Shown: positions 1 to 8,504 of the stretch, piece after piece | Layout of the letters: each line of letters starts with the position of its first letter | How positions within the stretch are numbered: position 1 is the stretch's first letter | Origin: Paenibacillus sp. URB8-2 | GTDB taxonomy: Bacteria; Bacillota; Bacilli; Paenibacillales; Paenibacillaceae | Reading direction: 5' to 3' | Assembly: GCF_013393385.1 (NCBI RefSeq) | Contig: NZ_AP023239.1 | Coordinates: 806,001 to 870,000, forward strand | Length of the DNA stretch: 64,000 bases | Made by a program: the position numbers and the translations under genes | The notes under the pieces: model-generated | Told to the model about the DNA's origin: nothing | The model's input: the letters and a program-made list of their open reading frames with translations, nothing else | Database searches by the model: none

Positions 1-2
1 TT

Positions 3-359
3 ATCCGAATCGAGTGGGGGAAACACGGGTCGCTGCTCAAAGGTTGGGAAACAATCGACATTCCAATGAAGAACATGACCATGCAGGATTGGATGCGGCA
101 AACGTATGAGCATGTGAAGGCGGGCGGGCGCCTGCCGGACCATCCGCTGAAGCGTTTTTGGCCGCGGGGGTACGAAGGCTCCTACGAGTCTTATATTGAA
201 TTCCCGGTTCCGGTCGATCCGCTGCTTTATTTGGATCGCAAGCCGCTTATGTTCAAGTCGCTCCATGCGAATGCGGTTTTGTTTACACAGGCCATCCCCT
301 ATAATTTTCACCCGAAAATGGAATGGCCGGACCGGTTCGCCCGGGCATTACTGGATTAG
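3..359 (+). CDS. C-terminal part of an unrecognised protein (cut by window edge)
   Basis: An open frame runs in from the left edge without a start and ends at the TAG at 357-359. A Met at 66 is inside the frame but has no good ribosome binding site, so the gene most likely begins outside the window. The visible 118 residues are rich in aromatic residues and proline, with no signal peptide or obvious catalytic motif. I do not recognise the family. A long imperfect hairpin follows the stop codon. No function is proposed. Confidence 0.5.
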   Translation: MRIEWGKHGSLLKGWETIDIPMKNMTMQDWMRQTYEHVKAGGRLPDHPLKRFWPRGYEGSYESYIEFPVPVDPLLYLDRKPLMFKSLHANAVLFTQAIPYNFHPKMEWPDRFARALLD

Positions 360-380
360 GGAACACCGGATTTGCACTTA

Positions 381-455
381 AACAGGCACTGCCGTGCCGC
401 CCGCAGATGATGAAATCATGCATCGCGGGAGGATGACGGCGGTGCCTGTTTATTC
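381..455 (+). terminator. Long hairpin after the first gene, possible terminator
   Basis: The arms AACAGGCACTGCCGT (381-395) and ACGGCGGTGCCTGTT (436-450) pair with a single G-U wobble around a 40-base loop. The loop can fold further, with ATGATGAAATCAT inside it. Only a weak T-rich tail (TATTCATT) follows, so termination is plausible but not certain. Confidence 0.4.
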
Positions 456-462
456 ATTACGG

Positions 463-492
463 TTGTTGTAATACCCTGGTCTGTTCTATTAT
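463..492 (+). promoter_or_regulatory. Possible sigma-A promoter of the yerB-like gene
   Basis: TTGTTG at 463-468 and TATTAT at 487-492 are separated by 18 bases, about 107 bases upstream of the lipoprotein start. This is a match by eye only. Confidence 0.4.
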
Positions 493-598
493 AGGGGGGT
501 CCCCGTAAAGTACCGGAGTATACTACATAGCCAGCTCTTCACATTGGGGATTATATGAAGGGTAGGCATGACTTGAATAAGGAGGGACTCACCCTTTT

Positions 599-1684
599 AT
601 GATCAATCGTACTCATTCCCTGCTGCTCGGCAGCATTCTGCTGGCTTCGCTTCTGCTCTCCGCCTGCGGTCCGCAAGATGAAGGCGGCAGCGTTCTACCT
701 ACGGCTGAACCTGTTATCGCCACTCCGCAGCAGACCGCTTCGGCCGAGCCGTCGCCCGCCACCAACCCATCAGCTGTGGCCCTGTCAGGACTCACCGGCC
801 TTCCGGTCACAGAATCGCCGCTTCCCCGGCCGCTTGCCGTGATGATCAACAATGCTCCGCCCGCCCGTCCCCAATCGGGACTGACCCGGGCCGACATCTT
901 GTACGAGGTACTGGCCGAGGGGGGCATAACACGGCTGATCGCGATTTATCAGAGCCAATCGGGAATAGATAAAATCGGGCCGGTCCGCAGCATTCGTCCG
1001 TATTTGATCGATATCGGCGAGTCTTATAGCGGCGTTACCGTACATGCTGGCGGCAGTCCGGCTGCTTATGCCATTTTGCAAAGCGGGAAGAAGGACGATA
1101 TGGACGAGATTGGCCGGGCCGGCGCCTATTTCTGGCGGGACAAGGACCGTAAGGCGCCCCATAATCTGTACACGAGCGAAGAGAAGCTCCGGAAAGGAGC
1201 GGAGAAGCTCGGATACGCCGGAGCGGTGAATGTTCCCGACTATACGTTTACCGATCCGGATTATGTGCCGATAGGCGGAGAAGCCGCCGCCGGTTTCAAT
1301 GTGCATTTTCTGCTCAAAAGCTATGCGGTCGATTACAAGTACGATTCCGCTTCGCGCACCTATGCAAGATGGGTTAACGGGAAGCCGCATCTGGACCGGG
1401 ATAACGGCCTGCCGGTTGAAGCCGCCAACGTGATCGTTATGGGCGCCGACCATACCGTGCTTGACAATGCCGGACGGCTGTCCATCAATCTGGAATTGGG
1501 CGGGGAGGCGCTGCTGTTCCAGCGGGGCCAAGTCATCCAAGGAAGATGGGCCCGCAAAGCCGGCGATGTCGTCCGCTTTGTGCAGGACGGGAAGGAAGCG
1601 GCGATGTATCCGGGGATTACCCATATTTTAATTGTGCCGAATACCCCTTCTTTTGACAGTCACGTATTGATATCGGCGTCCTAG
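599..1684 (+). CDS. yerB: YerB-like DUF3048 lipoprotein
   Basis: The 361-residue protein begins with a lipoprotein signal peptide (hydrophobic residues 7-22, lipobox LLSAC with Cys 23). A low-complexity Pro/Ser/Ala/Thr linker to about residue 60 follows, and the rest is a DUF3048 region. The conserved block around residues 75-135 (PLAVMINN, ADILYEVLAEGGITRLIAIYQ, GPVRSIRPY) is typical of the YerB family. It should sit on the outer face of the membrane. The biochemical role of YerB is not established. A GGAGGG ribosome binding site lies at about 581-587. The gene appears monocistronic, and its next neighbour has its own promoter. Confidence 0.85.
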   Translation: MINRTHSLLLGSILLASLLLSACGPQDEGGSVLPTAEPVIATPQQTASAEPSPATNPSAVALSGLTGLPVTESPLPRPLAVMINNAPPARPQSGLTRADILYEVLAEGGITRLIAIYQSQSGIDKIGPVRSIRPYLIDIGESYSGVTVHAGGSPAAYAILQSGKKDDMDEIGRAGAYFWRDKDRKAPHNLYTSEEKLRKGAEKLGYAGAVNVPDYTFTDPDYVPIGGEAAAGFNVHFLLKSYAVDYKYDSASRTYARWVNGKPHLDRDNGLPVEAANVIVMGADHTVLDNAGRLSINLELGGEALLFQRGQVIQGRWARKAGDVVRFVQDGKEAAMYPGITHILIVPNTPSFDSHVLISAS

Positions 1685-1775
1685 TACCCATTTCGTTCCA
1701 GTCATTCCGAAGATAGCGCATTCTTTCGTAACATTCGACAAACTATTACCTGCGATGTAAAAAAGTTCGCCGGTT

Positions 1776-1804
1776 TTGCTATCTATCCTTCCTGACGATA
1801 TGTT
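1776..1804 (+). promoter_or_regulatory. Likely promoter of the DUF47-PiT operon
   Basis: TTGCTA (1776-1781) and TATGTT (1799-1804) are spaced by 17 bases, about 92 bases before the DUF47 start. I could not recognise a convincing PhoP box. Confidence 0.45.
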
Positions 1805-1896
1805 AAGATAACAAAGGTCGTCATTCAATTTAATACTGCGTTTACATTTGAATGCTACCGCCGTTCCAAGGAACTTTATGTAAAGGAGTTTATAAT

Positions 1897-2511
1897 ATGA
1901 AGTTGAGAAAAAAGGACATCTTCTTCGAGACGCTTGAGAATATGGCTGACACGATCGTACAGGCTGCCGATTATTTTGCCCAGCACCTTTCCGATCTGAG
2001 CGATCTGGAGCTGTTTGCCGTAGAGATGAAGAAATACGAATCCCAGTGTGACACCTATACGCACACGATAATCAAAGAGCTGAACAAGACATTCATAACC
2101 CCGCTGGAGCGTGACGATATTATGGCGCTGACCACGAGCATGGATGATGTCATCGACGGACTTGATTCTTCCGCTACCCGTTTCTATATGTACAATATGA
2201 CTGTGACTGACGAGTATATCAGCCAGTTCGCCGAAATTTTGCGCCAAAGCTCCTACGAAATTCAAAAAGCCGTTCATCTGCTGTCCCAGAAGAAATTGCT
2301 GGCCATCCGGGAACATACCATCCGGCTGAACGATTTGGAGAACCAGGGCGATGAAGTGCTGCGCCATTGCACGAAGGCATTGTTCGAGCAGGTCAAGGAT
2401 CCGATTGAGCTGATCAAGCGCAAGGAGCTCTATGAACGGCTCGAAACGACTACGGATAAATGCGAAGACGTAGCGAACATGCTGGAATCAATTATTATGC
2501 GCAACTCATAA
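1897..2511 (+). CDS. DUF47 family PiT accessory protein
   Basis: The 204-residue, all-helical cytoplasmic protein resembles the DUF47/PhoU-like family (YkaA in B. subtilis), whose genes sit next to PiT phosphate transporters and are thought to modulate them. Conserved features include LERDDIMALTTSMDDVIDGLD and the acidic C-terminal TTDKCEDVANMLE. These acidic motifs resemble the metal-binding E/D-x-x-x-D repeats of PhoU-like proteins. The start at 1897 is preferred over an upstream in-frame start at 1852 because AAAGGAG sits 8 bases before it. The stop is 13 bases before the transporter start, so the two form one operon. Confidence 0.9.
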   Translation: MKLRKKDIFFETLENMADTIVQAADYFAQHLSDLSDLELFAVEMKKYESQCDTYTHTIIKELNKTFITPLERDDIMALTTSMDDVIDGLDSSATRFYMYNMTVTDEYISQFAEILRQSSYEIQKAVHLLSQKKLLAIREHTIRLNDLENQGDEVLRHCTKALFEQVKDPIELIKRKELYERLETTTDKCEDVANMLESIIMRNS

Positions 2512-2524
2512 GGGGCAAGTTACT

Positions 2525-3514
2525 ATGGATACATCTTTATTGGTGCTAGGCATCGTCATATTTCTCGCACTCGCCTTTGACTTTATCAACGGTTTCCATG
2601 ATACGGCCAACGCGATAGCAACCTCGGTCTCGACCCGGGCGCTTCCGCCGCGGACCGCGATTATTATGGCGGCATGTATGAATTTTGTCGGCGCGATTAT
2701 TTTTACCGGCGTAGCCAAAAGAATCGGCGGCAGTGTAACTGATCCGACGAAACTGGATAACGGGATCGAGATCGTCATCGCGACGCTTGTGGCTGCGATT
2801 ATCTGGAACCTGATAACCTGGTGGTTCGGGATTCCTTCGTCCTCTTCCCATGCGCTGATCGGAGCGCTTGCCGGAGCCGTTTACGTAGGGGCGGGCCCGG
2901 ATCATATCAAATGGAGCGGATTTACGGAAATTGTCGAGGGGCTTATTTTCTCTCCGATTATCGCTTTCGTCATTGGATATATAGTCATGACCATACTCAA
3001 ATGGATATTTGCAAAGCGAAGTCCGCACACCGTCAACAAAGGCTTCCGTACGATGCAGATTTTGACTGCCGCATTCCAGTCCTTCACTCACGGGACGAAT
3101 GATGCGCAGAAGGCCATGGGGATCATTACGTTTGCGCTTGTGACCTCCGGCCGTCTGGATACGATGGAAGTACCCCTTTGGGTAAAAATTTCGGCGGCCA
3201 CCGCCATGGCGCTTGGCACTTCGATCGGCGGCTGGAAGATCATCAAGACGATGGGCACGAAGATTTTCAAAATCGAACCGATCAACGGATTTGCCGCCGA
3301 TATATCGGCCGCTTCCGTTATTTTCTCGGCGACCCTGCTGCATTTACCGGTGAGTACGACCCACGCGATTACATCCGCGATTCTCGGCGTCGGCTCGGCG
3401 AAGCGCTTTTCCGCGGTCAAATGGGGTGTGGCGGGCCGGATTATCGTCACCTGGTTTATTACGATACCGATCAGCGCCGTGCTGGCGGGCATTATTTTCA
3501 AAATTCTGTTTTAA
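2525..3514 (+). CDS. pit: PiT family inorganic phosphate transporter
   Basis: The 329-residue integral membrane protein carries the two PiT signature repeats. They are DFINGFHDTANAIATSVSTRAL near residues 18-40 and GTNDAQKAMG plus STTHAITSAILGVG in the C-terminal half. About ten hydrophobic segments are visible. It should import inorganic phosphate (as metal-phosphate) by proton or sodium symport across the cytoplasmic membrane. It follows the DUF47 gene by 13 bases and ends at a strong terminator. The exact subtype (PitA or Pit-like YkaB) cannot be separated by eye. Confidence 0.93.
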   Translation: MDTSLLVLGIVIFLALAFDFINGFHDTANAIATSVSTRALPPRTAIIMAACMNFVGAIIFTGVAKRIGGSVTDPTKLDNGIEIVIATLVAAIIWNLITWWFGIPSSSSHALIGALAGAVYVGAGPDHIKWSGFTEIVEGLIFSPIIAFVIGYIVMTILKWIFAKRSPHTVNKGFRTMQILTAAFQSFTHGTNDAQKAMGIITFALVTSGRLDTMEVPLWVKISAATAMALGTSIGGWKIIKTMGTKIFKIEPINGFAADISAASVIFSATLLHLPVSTTHAITSAILGVGSAKRFSAVKWGVAGRIIVTWFITIPISAVLAGIIFKILF

Positions 3515-3535
3515 TTTCTGAAACGGCAGGCATAG

Positions 3536-3567
3536 AACCGGATCGACAACGTCGATTCGGTTTTTTT
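3536..3567 (+). terminator. Rho-independent terminator of the DUF47-pit operon
   Basis: AACCGGATCGAC and GTCGATTCGGTT pair over 12 bases (one G-U) around a 3-base loop and run into seven T residues. Confidence 0.85.
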
Positions 3568-3826
3568 GTTAGAAAGTGAAATCAAGAGACTAATGTCATA
3601 AAAAGTTACAGCAATCCGATAAAAAACATTAATCAATAGAGAAAGAAAATAAAATATCGCACATTCTGCAAGGGAAATTGCGGTTTTTATGCGAAAGTCA
3701 TTGTAGGAATTTGTAGTTTTTTATAGTCGTTACAGTAAGGTTGTTCTCAAGTGTTACCATAGCTGACAGAGGTCGTTTTTGAAAGATTTCGAATGTCGGA
3801 CAACATAGAGCAAGGGGGGGCAGTCG
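3568..3826 (+). other. AT-rich gene-free leader of the glutamine transporter operon
   Basis: No ORF, tRNA or clear riboswitch fold is seen in this stretch. T-rich runs near 3685-3725 (for example TTTGTAGTTTTTTATAG) could be activator sites for the neighbouring GlnL-type regulator. The B. subtilis GlnL sites are also T-rich with TTTTGT cores. This is inference only. A weak TTACAG / TACCAT pair near 3730-3760 has a 19-base spacer. Confidence 0.3.
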
Positions 3827-4555
3827 TTGATCGATTTTCATAAGGTAGAGAAGCATTACGGACATTTCCATGTGCTCAAAAGCATCGATCTGCATGTGGA
3901 TGAAGGGGAAGTGGTCGTCGTGGTCGGTCCGTCCGGCTCCGGCAAGAGTACGATGCTCCGCTGCATCAATCGTCTGGAGACGATCACGAGCGGAGGGCTT
4001 ACCGTGAACGGCGTTGCCGTCAATGACAAGAAGACCGACATCAACAAAGTGCGGCGGGATATCGGGATGGTGTTTCAGCACTTCAATCTGTATCCGCATA
4101 AAAAAGTAATCGACAACATTACGCTGGCTCCGGTCAAGGTGCTGGGCGTATCCAAGACGGAGGCCGAAAAAACGGCCATGTATTATCTGGAGAAGGTCGG
4201 CATTGCCGACAAGGCGCAGTCCTATCCGAGTCAACTGTCCGGCGGACAGCAGCAGCGGGTGGCGATTGCCAGGGGGCTGGCGATGAAGCCGAAGATCATG
4301 CTGTTCGACGAACCGACCTCGGCGCTTGATCCGGAAATGGTCGGCGAGGTTCTTGACGTTATGCGCGCGCTGGCCAAGGAAGGCATGACGATGGTTGTCG
4401 TTACCCACGAGATGGGCTTTGCCCGCGAGGTGGCGGATCGCGTAATCTTTATGGACCAGGGACAGATCGTCGAGGAAGCCGCTCCGGAGCAGTTCTTCGC
4501 AAGTCCGCGCGAGGAGCGCACAAGGACTTTTCTAAGCCGGGTATTAAGCCATTAA
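3827..4555 (+). CDS. glnQ: Glutamine/polar amino acid ABC transporter ATPase
   Basis: The 242-residue ATPase has Walker [10 protein letters not shown] at 34-42, signature LSGGQQQR, Walker [13 protein letters not shown] and the switch histidine in VVTHEMGFA. These features and the length fit the GlnQ/HisP class that energises polar amino acid uptake. Translation probably starts at TTG 3827, because AAGGGGGGG ends 6 bases before it and no good ATG is near. The binding protein and two permease genes follow in the order Q-H-M-P, as in the B. subtilis glutamine transporter. A downstream GlnK/GlnL-type two-component system supports glutamine as the substrate, though this is inference. Confidence 0.93.
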   Translation: MIDFHKVEKHYGHFHVLKSIDLHVDEGEVVVVVGPSGSGKSTMLRCINRLETITSGGLTVNGVAVNDKKTDINKVRRDIGMVFQHFNLYPHKKVIDNITLAPVKVLGVSKTEAEKTAMYYLEKVGIADKAQSYPSQLSGGQQQRVAIARGLAMKPKIMLFDEPTSALDPEMVGEVLDVMRALAKEGMTMVVVTHEMGFAREVADRVIFMDQGQIVEEAAPEQFFASPREERTRTFLSRVLSH

Positions 4556-4585
4556 TATAAACAGACACTGGGGAGGAACTAGTAA

Positions 4586-5413
4586 ATGAAAAAGAGCTGG
4601 AAGCTGTTAAGCGTAATGATGGTCGTCGCACTGTTCATACTGGCAGGATGCGGCAATAACGGCAACAATGCGGGTGGAAGCAACGCGGCTGCGGGAGAGG
4701 GCGGTCTCGCGGCAATTAAAGAGCGCGGCAAACTGCAGGTCGGCGTTAAATTCGACACGAAGCTGTTCGGTCTGAAAGATCCTTCGAGCGGCCAGGTTGA
4801 AGGCTTTGACATCGATATCTCTAAAGCGATCGCGAAGCATATTCTCGGCGACGAGAACGCGATTGAGCTGAAAGAAGTAACCTCCAAGACGCGGATTCCG
4901 ATGCTGAACAACGGTGAAATCGATATGGTCGTTGCGACGATGACGATTACGGAAGAACGCAAGAAAGAGGTTGACTTCTCCGACGTCTACTTCCAAGCGG
5001 GACAATCGCTGCTGGTGAAGAAAGGCAGCCCGGTTAAAGGCATCGCCGACATTACGAAAGACTCCACAGTGCTGGGCTCCAAAGGCTCCACTTCGGTCAA
5101 AAATATTAAAGAAAAAGTTCCGGGCGTAACCGTGCTGGAATTCGACAACTATCAGGACGCTTTCACTGCACTGAAAACAGGCAAAGGCGACGCACTGACG
5201 ACGGACGACGCCATTCTGTACGGTATGTCCGCTCAGGATCCGAACTATGAAGTTGTAGGCGAAACGTTCACCGACGAGCCTTACGGTATTGCCGTGCAAA
5301 AGGGCAACAGCGAAGTGGTCAAGGCCATCAACGACACATTGGCCGAGCTGAAAACGAATGGTGAATACGACAAAATTTATGAAAAATGGATCGGCAAAGC
5401 GCCGGCCAAATAA
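4586..5413 (+). CDS. glnH: Glutamine-type solute-binding lipoprotein
   Basis: The 275-residue protein has a lipoprotein signal (MKKSWKLL, lipobox LAGC near residues 20-23), a short Asn/Gly/Ala linker and one family 3 solute-binding domain. Typical blocks are GVKFDTKLFG, EGFDIDISKAIAKHIL, MVVATMTITEERKKEVDFSDVYF and the C-terminal NGEYDKIYEKWIG. It captures the amino acid outside the cell and delivers it to the two permeases encoded next. The start at 4586 has GGGGAGGA about 10 bases upstream. A strong stem-loop without a T-run follows the gene and may stabilise its mRNA. Confidence 0.92.
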   Translation: MKKSWKLLSVMMVVALFILAGCGNNGNNAGGSNAAAGEGGLAAIKERGKLQVGVKFDTKLFGLKDPSSGQVEGFDIDISKAIAKHILGDENAIELKEVTSKTRIPMLNNGEIDMVVATMTITEERKKEVDFSDVYFQAGQSLLVKKGSPVKGIADITKDSTVLGSKGSTSVKNIKEKVPGVTVLEFDNYQDAFTALKTGKGDALTTDDAILYGMSAQDPNYEVVGETFTDEPYGIAVQKGNSEVVKAINDTLAELKTNGEYDKIYEKWIGKAPAK

Positions 5414-5520
5414 GTTTATTACCAACGAATTTCTTTGAGCGGCAGGCTCACCGTCTGATGTACATGGGGATGTACAAAGAGGGGATATATACAAAGGGAC
5501 CGGCTTGAAGCCGGCAGCAG

Positions 5521-5561
5521 CGAAAGGATGGAACGGGCGCATTCCGCCGGCCATCCTTTCG
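5521..5561 (+). other. Hairpin between glnH and the permease genes
   Basis: CGAAAGGATGG (5521-5531) and CCATCCTTTCG (5551-5561) are perfect 11-base inverted arms with a 19-base loop. No T-run follows. An intercistronic hairpin after the binding-protein gene commonly keeps its mRNA more abundant than the permease part. The rest of the 250-base gap holds nothing else I can support, apart from a small GGCTTGAAGCC stem near 5502-5512. Confidence 0.6.
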
Positions 5562-5672
5562 TGCTTGTCAAAGGGCGCCCGTGAAGAGAGAGCGGGAACA
5601 ATAATTGATTCGGAACGATTAAGAGCACCGGACTGTACCAATCGCTATATATGAAAAAGGCAGGTGATCAAG

Positions 5673-6317
5673 ATGCAGTTTTCCATTTTGACGGATTATT
5701 TCGGCACTTATATGGAGGGATTTCGCGGTACGATTCTTTCCAGCTTGCTGGCGCTGGCCGGGAGCTTTCTGCTGGGTACCCTAATCGCGGTATTCCGCAT
5801 TTCTACCGTAAGAGCGCTGAGATGGTTCGGGACGGGATACGTTGAGTTCATCCGAAATATTCCGCTCCTGCTCGTCGTCTATATTTTTTATTACGGCCCT
5901 TCGGCATTCGGGATGTCTCTGGACGGATTTACTGCCGGCACCATTGGCCTTACGGTGTACACGTCGGCGTTTATCGCCGAAGCGATCCGCGCAGGGATAG
6001 CGGCCGTTCCAAAAGGACAGACCGAAGCGGCGCGTTCATCGGGCCTGACCTATGTGCAGGCGATGATCCATGTCGTACTGCCGCAGGCGATCAAGCTCGT
6101 TATTCCGCCGCTGGGTAACCAGTTCATCAACCTGATCAAGAACTCGTCGGTGCTGACGATCGTGGCAGGCCTTGATCTGATGTATTTCGCGGATATCGTC
6201 AACAGCGATACGTTCCGCACGTTTGATACTTACGTATTCGTCGCGCTGTTCTATTTGGTGCTGACTCTGCCGCTCAGCTATGGCATGAGAGTATGGGAGC
6301 GCAGATTGCAGCGCTGA
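5673..6317 (+). CDS. glnM: Glutamine ABC transporter permease (first)
   Basis: The roughly 214-residue membrane protein is of the HisM/GlnP class. It has about five hydrophobic helices and the cytoplasmic EAA loop (GQTEAARSSGLTYVQAMIHVVLPQA) that contacts the ATPase. Two starts compete, GTG 5664 and ATG 5673. AGGTGATC, which matches the 16S tail, lies directly before the ATG, so ATG 5673 is preferred. It pairs with the second permease downstream to form the membrane channel of the importer. Confidence 0.9.
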   Translation: MQFSILTDYFGTYMEGFRGTILSSLLALAGSFLLGTLIAVFRISTVRALRWFGTGYVEFIRNIPLLLVVYIFYYGPSAFGMSLDGFTAGTIGLTVYTSAFIAEAIRAGIAAVPKGQTEAARSSGLTYVQAMIHVVLPQAIKLVIPPLGNQFINLIKNSSVLTIVAGLDLMYFADIVNSDTFRTFDTYVFVALFYLVLTLPLSYGMRVWERRLQR

Positions 6318-6321
6318 GTAA

Positions 6322-6373
6322 CCCCACAAAGTGAAGAAAATGCTTCGAGGCGAAATCCGAATACTTTGCGGGG
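6322..6373 (+). repeat. Imperfect repeat element, copy 1 (CCCCACAAAGTG family)
   Basis: This 52-base element begins CCCCACAAAGTGAAGA and ends ATACTTTGCGGGG. The ends are inverted copies of each other with one A-C mismatch, so the transcript could form a long stem. Copy 2 lies 22 bases downstream, and a half copy occurs at 58141-58166. Confidence 0.65.
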
Positions 6374-6395
6374 GCCCCGGAAGAGACAAAACAAT

Positions 6396-6447
6396 CCCCA
6401 CAAAGTGAAGAGAACGCTGACGGAGCGTATTCCAAGCACTTTGCGGG
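6396..6447 (+). repeat. Imperfect repeat element, copy 2 (CCCCACAAAGTG family)
   Basis: The outer arms are the same as in copy 1 (CCCCACAAAGTGAAGAG to CACTTTGCGGGA), enclosing a small inner hairpin ACGCT-GACGG-AGCGT. It lies just before the ribosome binding site of the second permease gene. Confidence 0.65.
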
Positions 6448-6470
6448 ATGATTTGAAAGGAGGATAAACG

Positions 6471-7121
6471 ATGGATTTTGCCGGCGCTTATTCGGCGGAA
6501 AATCTCAAGTTTCTGCTGGACGGATTGTATATTACGCTGATCGTCGCTTTTTGGGCGATTATTCTCAGCTTCTTGTTAGGCTGTATCATCGGTGTGGTCC
6601 GCTATGCGAAGGTTCCGGTATTGTCGCAGATCAGCTTCGTGTTTGTGGAATTAATCCGCAATTTACCGCTGCTGCTCATTATCTTCTTTATGCGCTTTGC
6701 GCTGCCGGAGGTCGGAATCAAGCTTGGGCTGATCACTGCGGCGGTTGCGGCGCTGACGATTTTTGAAGCGGCGATGATTTCGGAGATTGTGCGCGGCGGG
6801 CTTTCCTCGGTCGACAAAGGGCAGATTGAAGCGGGACGCTCGTCGGGGCTTACGGGAGTGCAGACGCTTTGGCATATCGTGCTTCCCCAAGGTCTCCGGC
6901 GCATGGTTCCGCCGCTGGTCAGCCAATTTATTTCTCTGCTGAAGGATACGTCGCTGGCGGTGATCATTTCTCTGGCGGAGCTGATGCACAATGCCGGAAT
7001 CATTATCGGACACGGCTTCAACTATACAATTCCGACGCTGCTGCTTGTAGCGCTGATCTATTTTACGGTCAATTTCCTGCTGTCCCTGCTGTCCAAACGA
7101 CTGGAAACGAAAAATGCCTGA
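6471..7121 (+). CDS. glnP: Glutamine ABC transporter permease (second)
   Basis: The 216-residue HisM/GlnP-class permease shares the EAA loop GQIEAGRSSGLTGVQTLWHIVLPQG and about five membrane helices with the preceding permease. Translation starts at ATG 6471 behind AAAGGAGG. It should form a heterodimer channel with the first permease. The 153-base gap before it is filled by two copies of a hairpin-forming repeat. That arrangement is unusual inside an operon and could lower or stabilise downstream expression. Confidence 0.9.
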   Translation: MDFAGAYSAENLKFLLDGLYITLIVAFWAIILSFLLGCIIGVVRYAKVPVLSQISFVFVELIRNLPLLLIIFFMRFALPEVGIKLGLITAAVAALTIFEAAMISEIVRGGLSSVDKGQIEAGRSSGLTGVQTLWHIVLPQGLRRMVPPLVSQFISLLKDTSLAVIISLAELMHNAGIIIGHGFNYTIPTLLLVALIYFTVNFLLSLLSKRLETKNA

Positions 7122-7217
7122 CGCCATGACGAAGTCGGTTTTCGTAGTATTTTATAGGAATTCACTGCGGTTTATGGTACTATAATGGCTAACACTTGCA
7201 CGCGGGAGTATTGGCTA

Positions 7218-8501
7218 ATGGGGCAGCCGTTTAACAGACATCCATATATTCAGATTCTGCTGGTCGCGGTCGTAACGGCGATTGCCGGGGAGTTCAAGAT
7301 CAATCCCTTCGACGGCGACATCTTCAGAATCGGCCTGGGCAGCAGTGCATTTCTGCTGTTTTTGCTTTTGTTTCGGCATCTTCCCTTTATGCTCACAGGC
7401 GCGGTCACAGGCGTATTTATACTGCTGTTCCGGACGGGCCTTGATTTGGTGGGAACGGATTTAACCGTGCGGGACATTCTGGCCAGGCACTGCTCGGCAA
7501 TGGTGTATTACATGGTCTTCGCGGTGCTGATGGGTGTCATCAAGGGCCGGGTGGATCGTTTCCATCCGCTGGTGCTGGGTGCCGTGGCGGCCGTCATCGA
7601 CCTTCTCTCCAATGAAATGGAGCTGCTGACCCGGCTTTTGGTGCTGGGAACGACCTCGTTCCGCCTGAACGAATGGACGTATCTGATGGCGATTGCCATG
7701 CTGAGGACCTATTTTACAACCGGCCTGTACAGCAGCATATCCGTCAGCCAGCTTCGGCTGGTGCAGAAGGAACAGAACCGCCGGATGGAGCAGATGCTCG
7801 GTTTCGGTTCGGGCCTCTATGGGGAAGTGTTTTATTTGAAAAAATCGATCGGAACGCTGGAACAGGCTACGCTGGACAGCTACGAGCTGTACCGCAGCCT
7901 AAAGGACGGCCAAGATGACGCTCACAGCCGCCGGGTGCTTCATATGACGCAGCAGATCCATGAGGTGAAGAAGGATTCGCAGCGGATTCTCGCGGGTCTG
8001 ACGAAGCTCGTGGACCGCGAGGTAACCGGCGATATGCCGCTGTCGGGCATTCTCCGCTTTACCGTCAAGAGCAACCAGAAGTATGCCGATATGCTGGGCA
8101 AACACATCACGTTCACCCGGCAGCTCACCTCCGATTATGCCACTGTTAGCTATATCCCTCTGCTCACGCTGCTTAACAATCTCACCGCCAATGCCGTCGA
8201 AGCGATTAAAGATAAAGGAACAATCTATCTGAATGTATACGAAAAAGAGGACATGACCGTGTTCACCGTCACCGACAGCGGAGGCGGAGTGAAAGAGCGC
8301 GACCGGGAATTGCTGTTCGAGCCGGGCTTCACGACCAAATTCGATGACGAGGGTGTGGCGGCAACGGGAATCGGCCTGTCGCATGTGCAGGACATTGTTC
8401 GTTTATTCGAAGGAGAAATTACGGTGCATAATGCACTTCACGCTGGCGGGGCCATGTTCAAGATTGCGATTCCCACAAAGAAGCTGCACAAGGAGGACTA
8501 G
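7218..8501 (+). CDS. glnK: GlnK-type sensor histidine kinase
   Basis: The 427-residue protein has about five or six membrane segments in residues 10-180 and a cytoplasmic linker. A histidine box with the likely phosphoacceptor His 248 lies in HEVKKD. The HATPase region has an N box LTLLNNLTANAVEAI, G1 DSGGGV and G2 GIGLSHV. The pattern matches B. subtilis GlnK (YcbA), a glutamine-responsive kinase. An upstream ATG at 7185 overlaps a TATAAT box (7181-7186). ATG 7218 has GGGAG about 9 bases before it and is preferred. The partner regulator gene begins 3 bases after the stop. Confidence 0.85.
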   Translation: MGQPFNRHPYIQILLVAVVTAIAGEFKINPFDGDIFRIGLGSSAFLLFLLLFRHLPFMLTGAVTGVFILLFRTGLDLVGTDLTVRDILARHCSAMVYYMVFAVLMGVIKGRVDRFHPLVLGAVAAVIDLLSNEMELLTRLLVLGTTSFRLNEWTYLMAIAMLRTYFTTGLYSSISVSQLRLVQKEQNRRMEQMLGFGSGLYGEVFYLKKSIGTLEQATLDSYELYRSLKDGQDDAHSRRVLHMTQQIHEVKKDSQRILAGLTKLVDREVTGDMPLSGILRFTVKSNQKYADMLGKHITFTRQLTSDYATVSYIPLLTLLNNLTANAVEAIKDKGTIYLNVYEKEDMTVFTVTDSGGGVKERDRELLFEPGFTTKFDDEGVAATGIGLSHVQDIVRLFEGEITVHNALHAGGAMFKIAIPTKKLHKED

Positions 8502-8504
8502 AGC

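Noticed and set aside
785..1624. 279-codon open frame on the minus strand
   Set aside because: It lies opposite the yerB-like gene, has no ribosome binding site and no recognisable family, so it is a shadow caused by GC-rich codon use.
3568..3826. T-box, glutamine riboswitch or small ORF before glnQ
   Set aside because: No conserved T-box (TGGNACCGCG), glnA-type fold or ORF with a ribosome binding site could be recognised.
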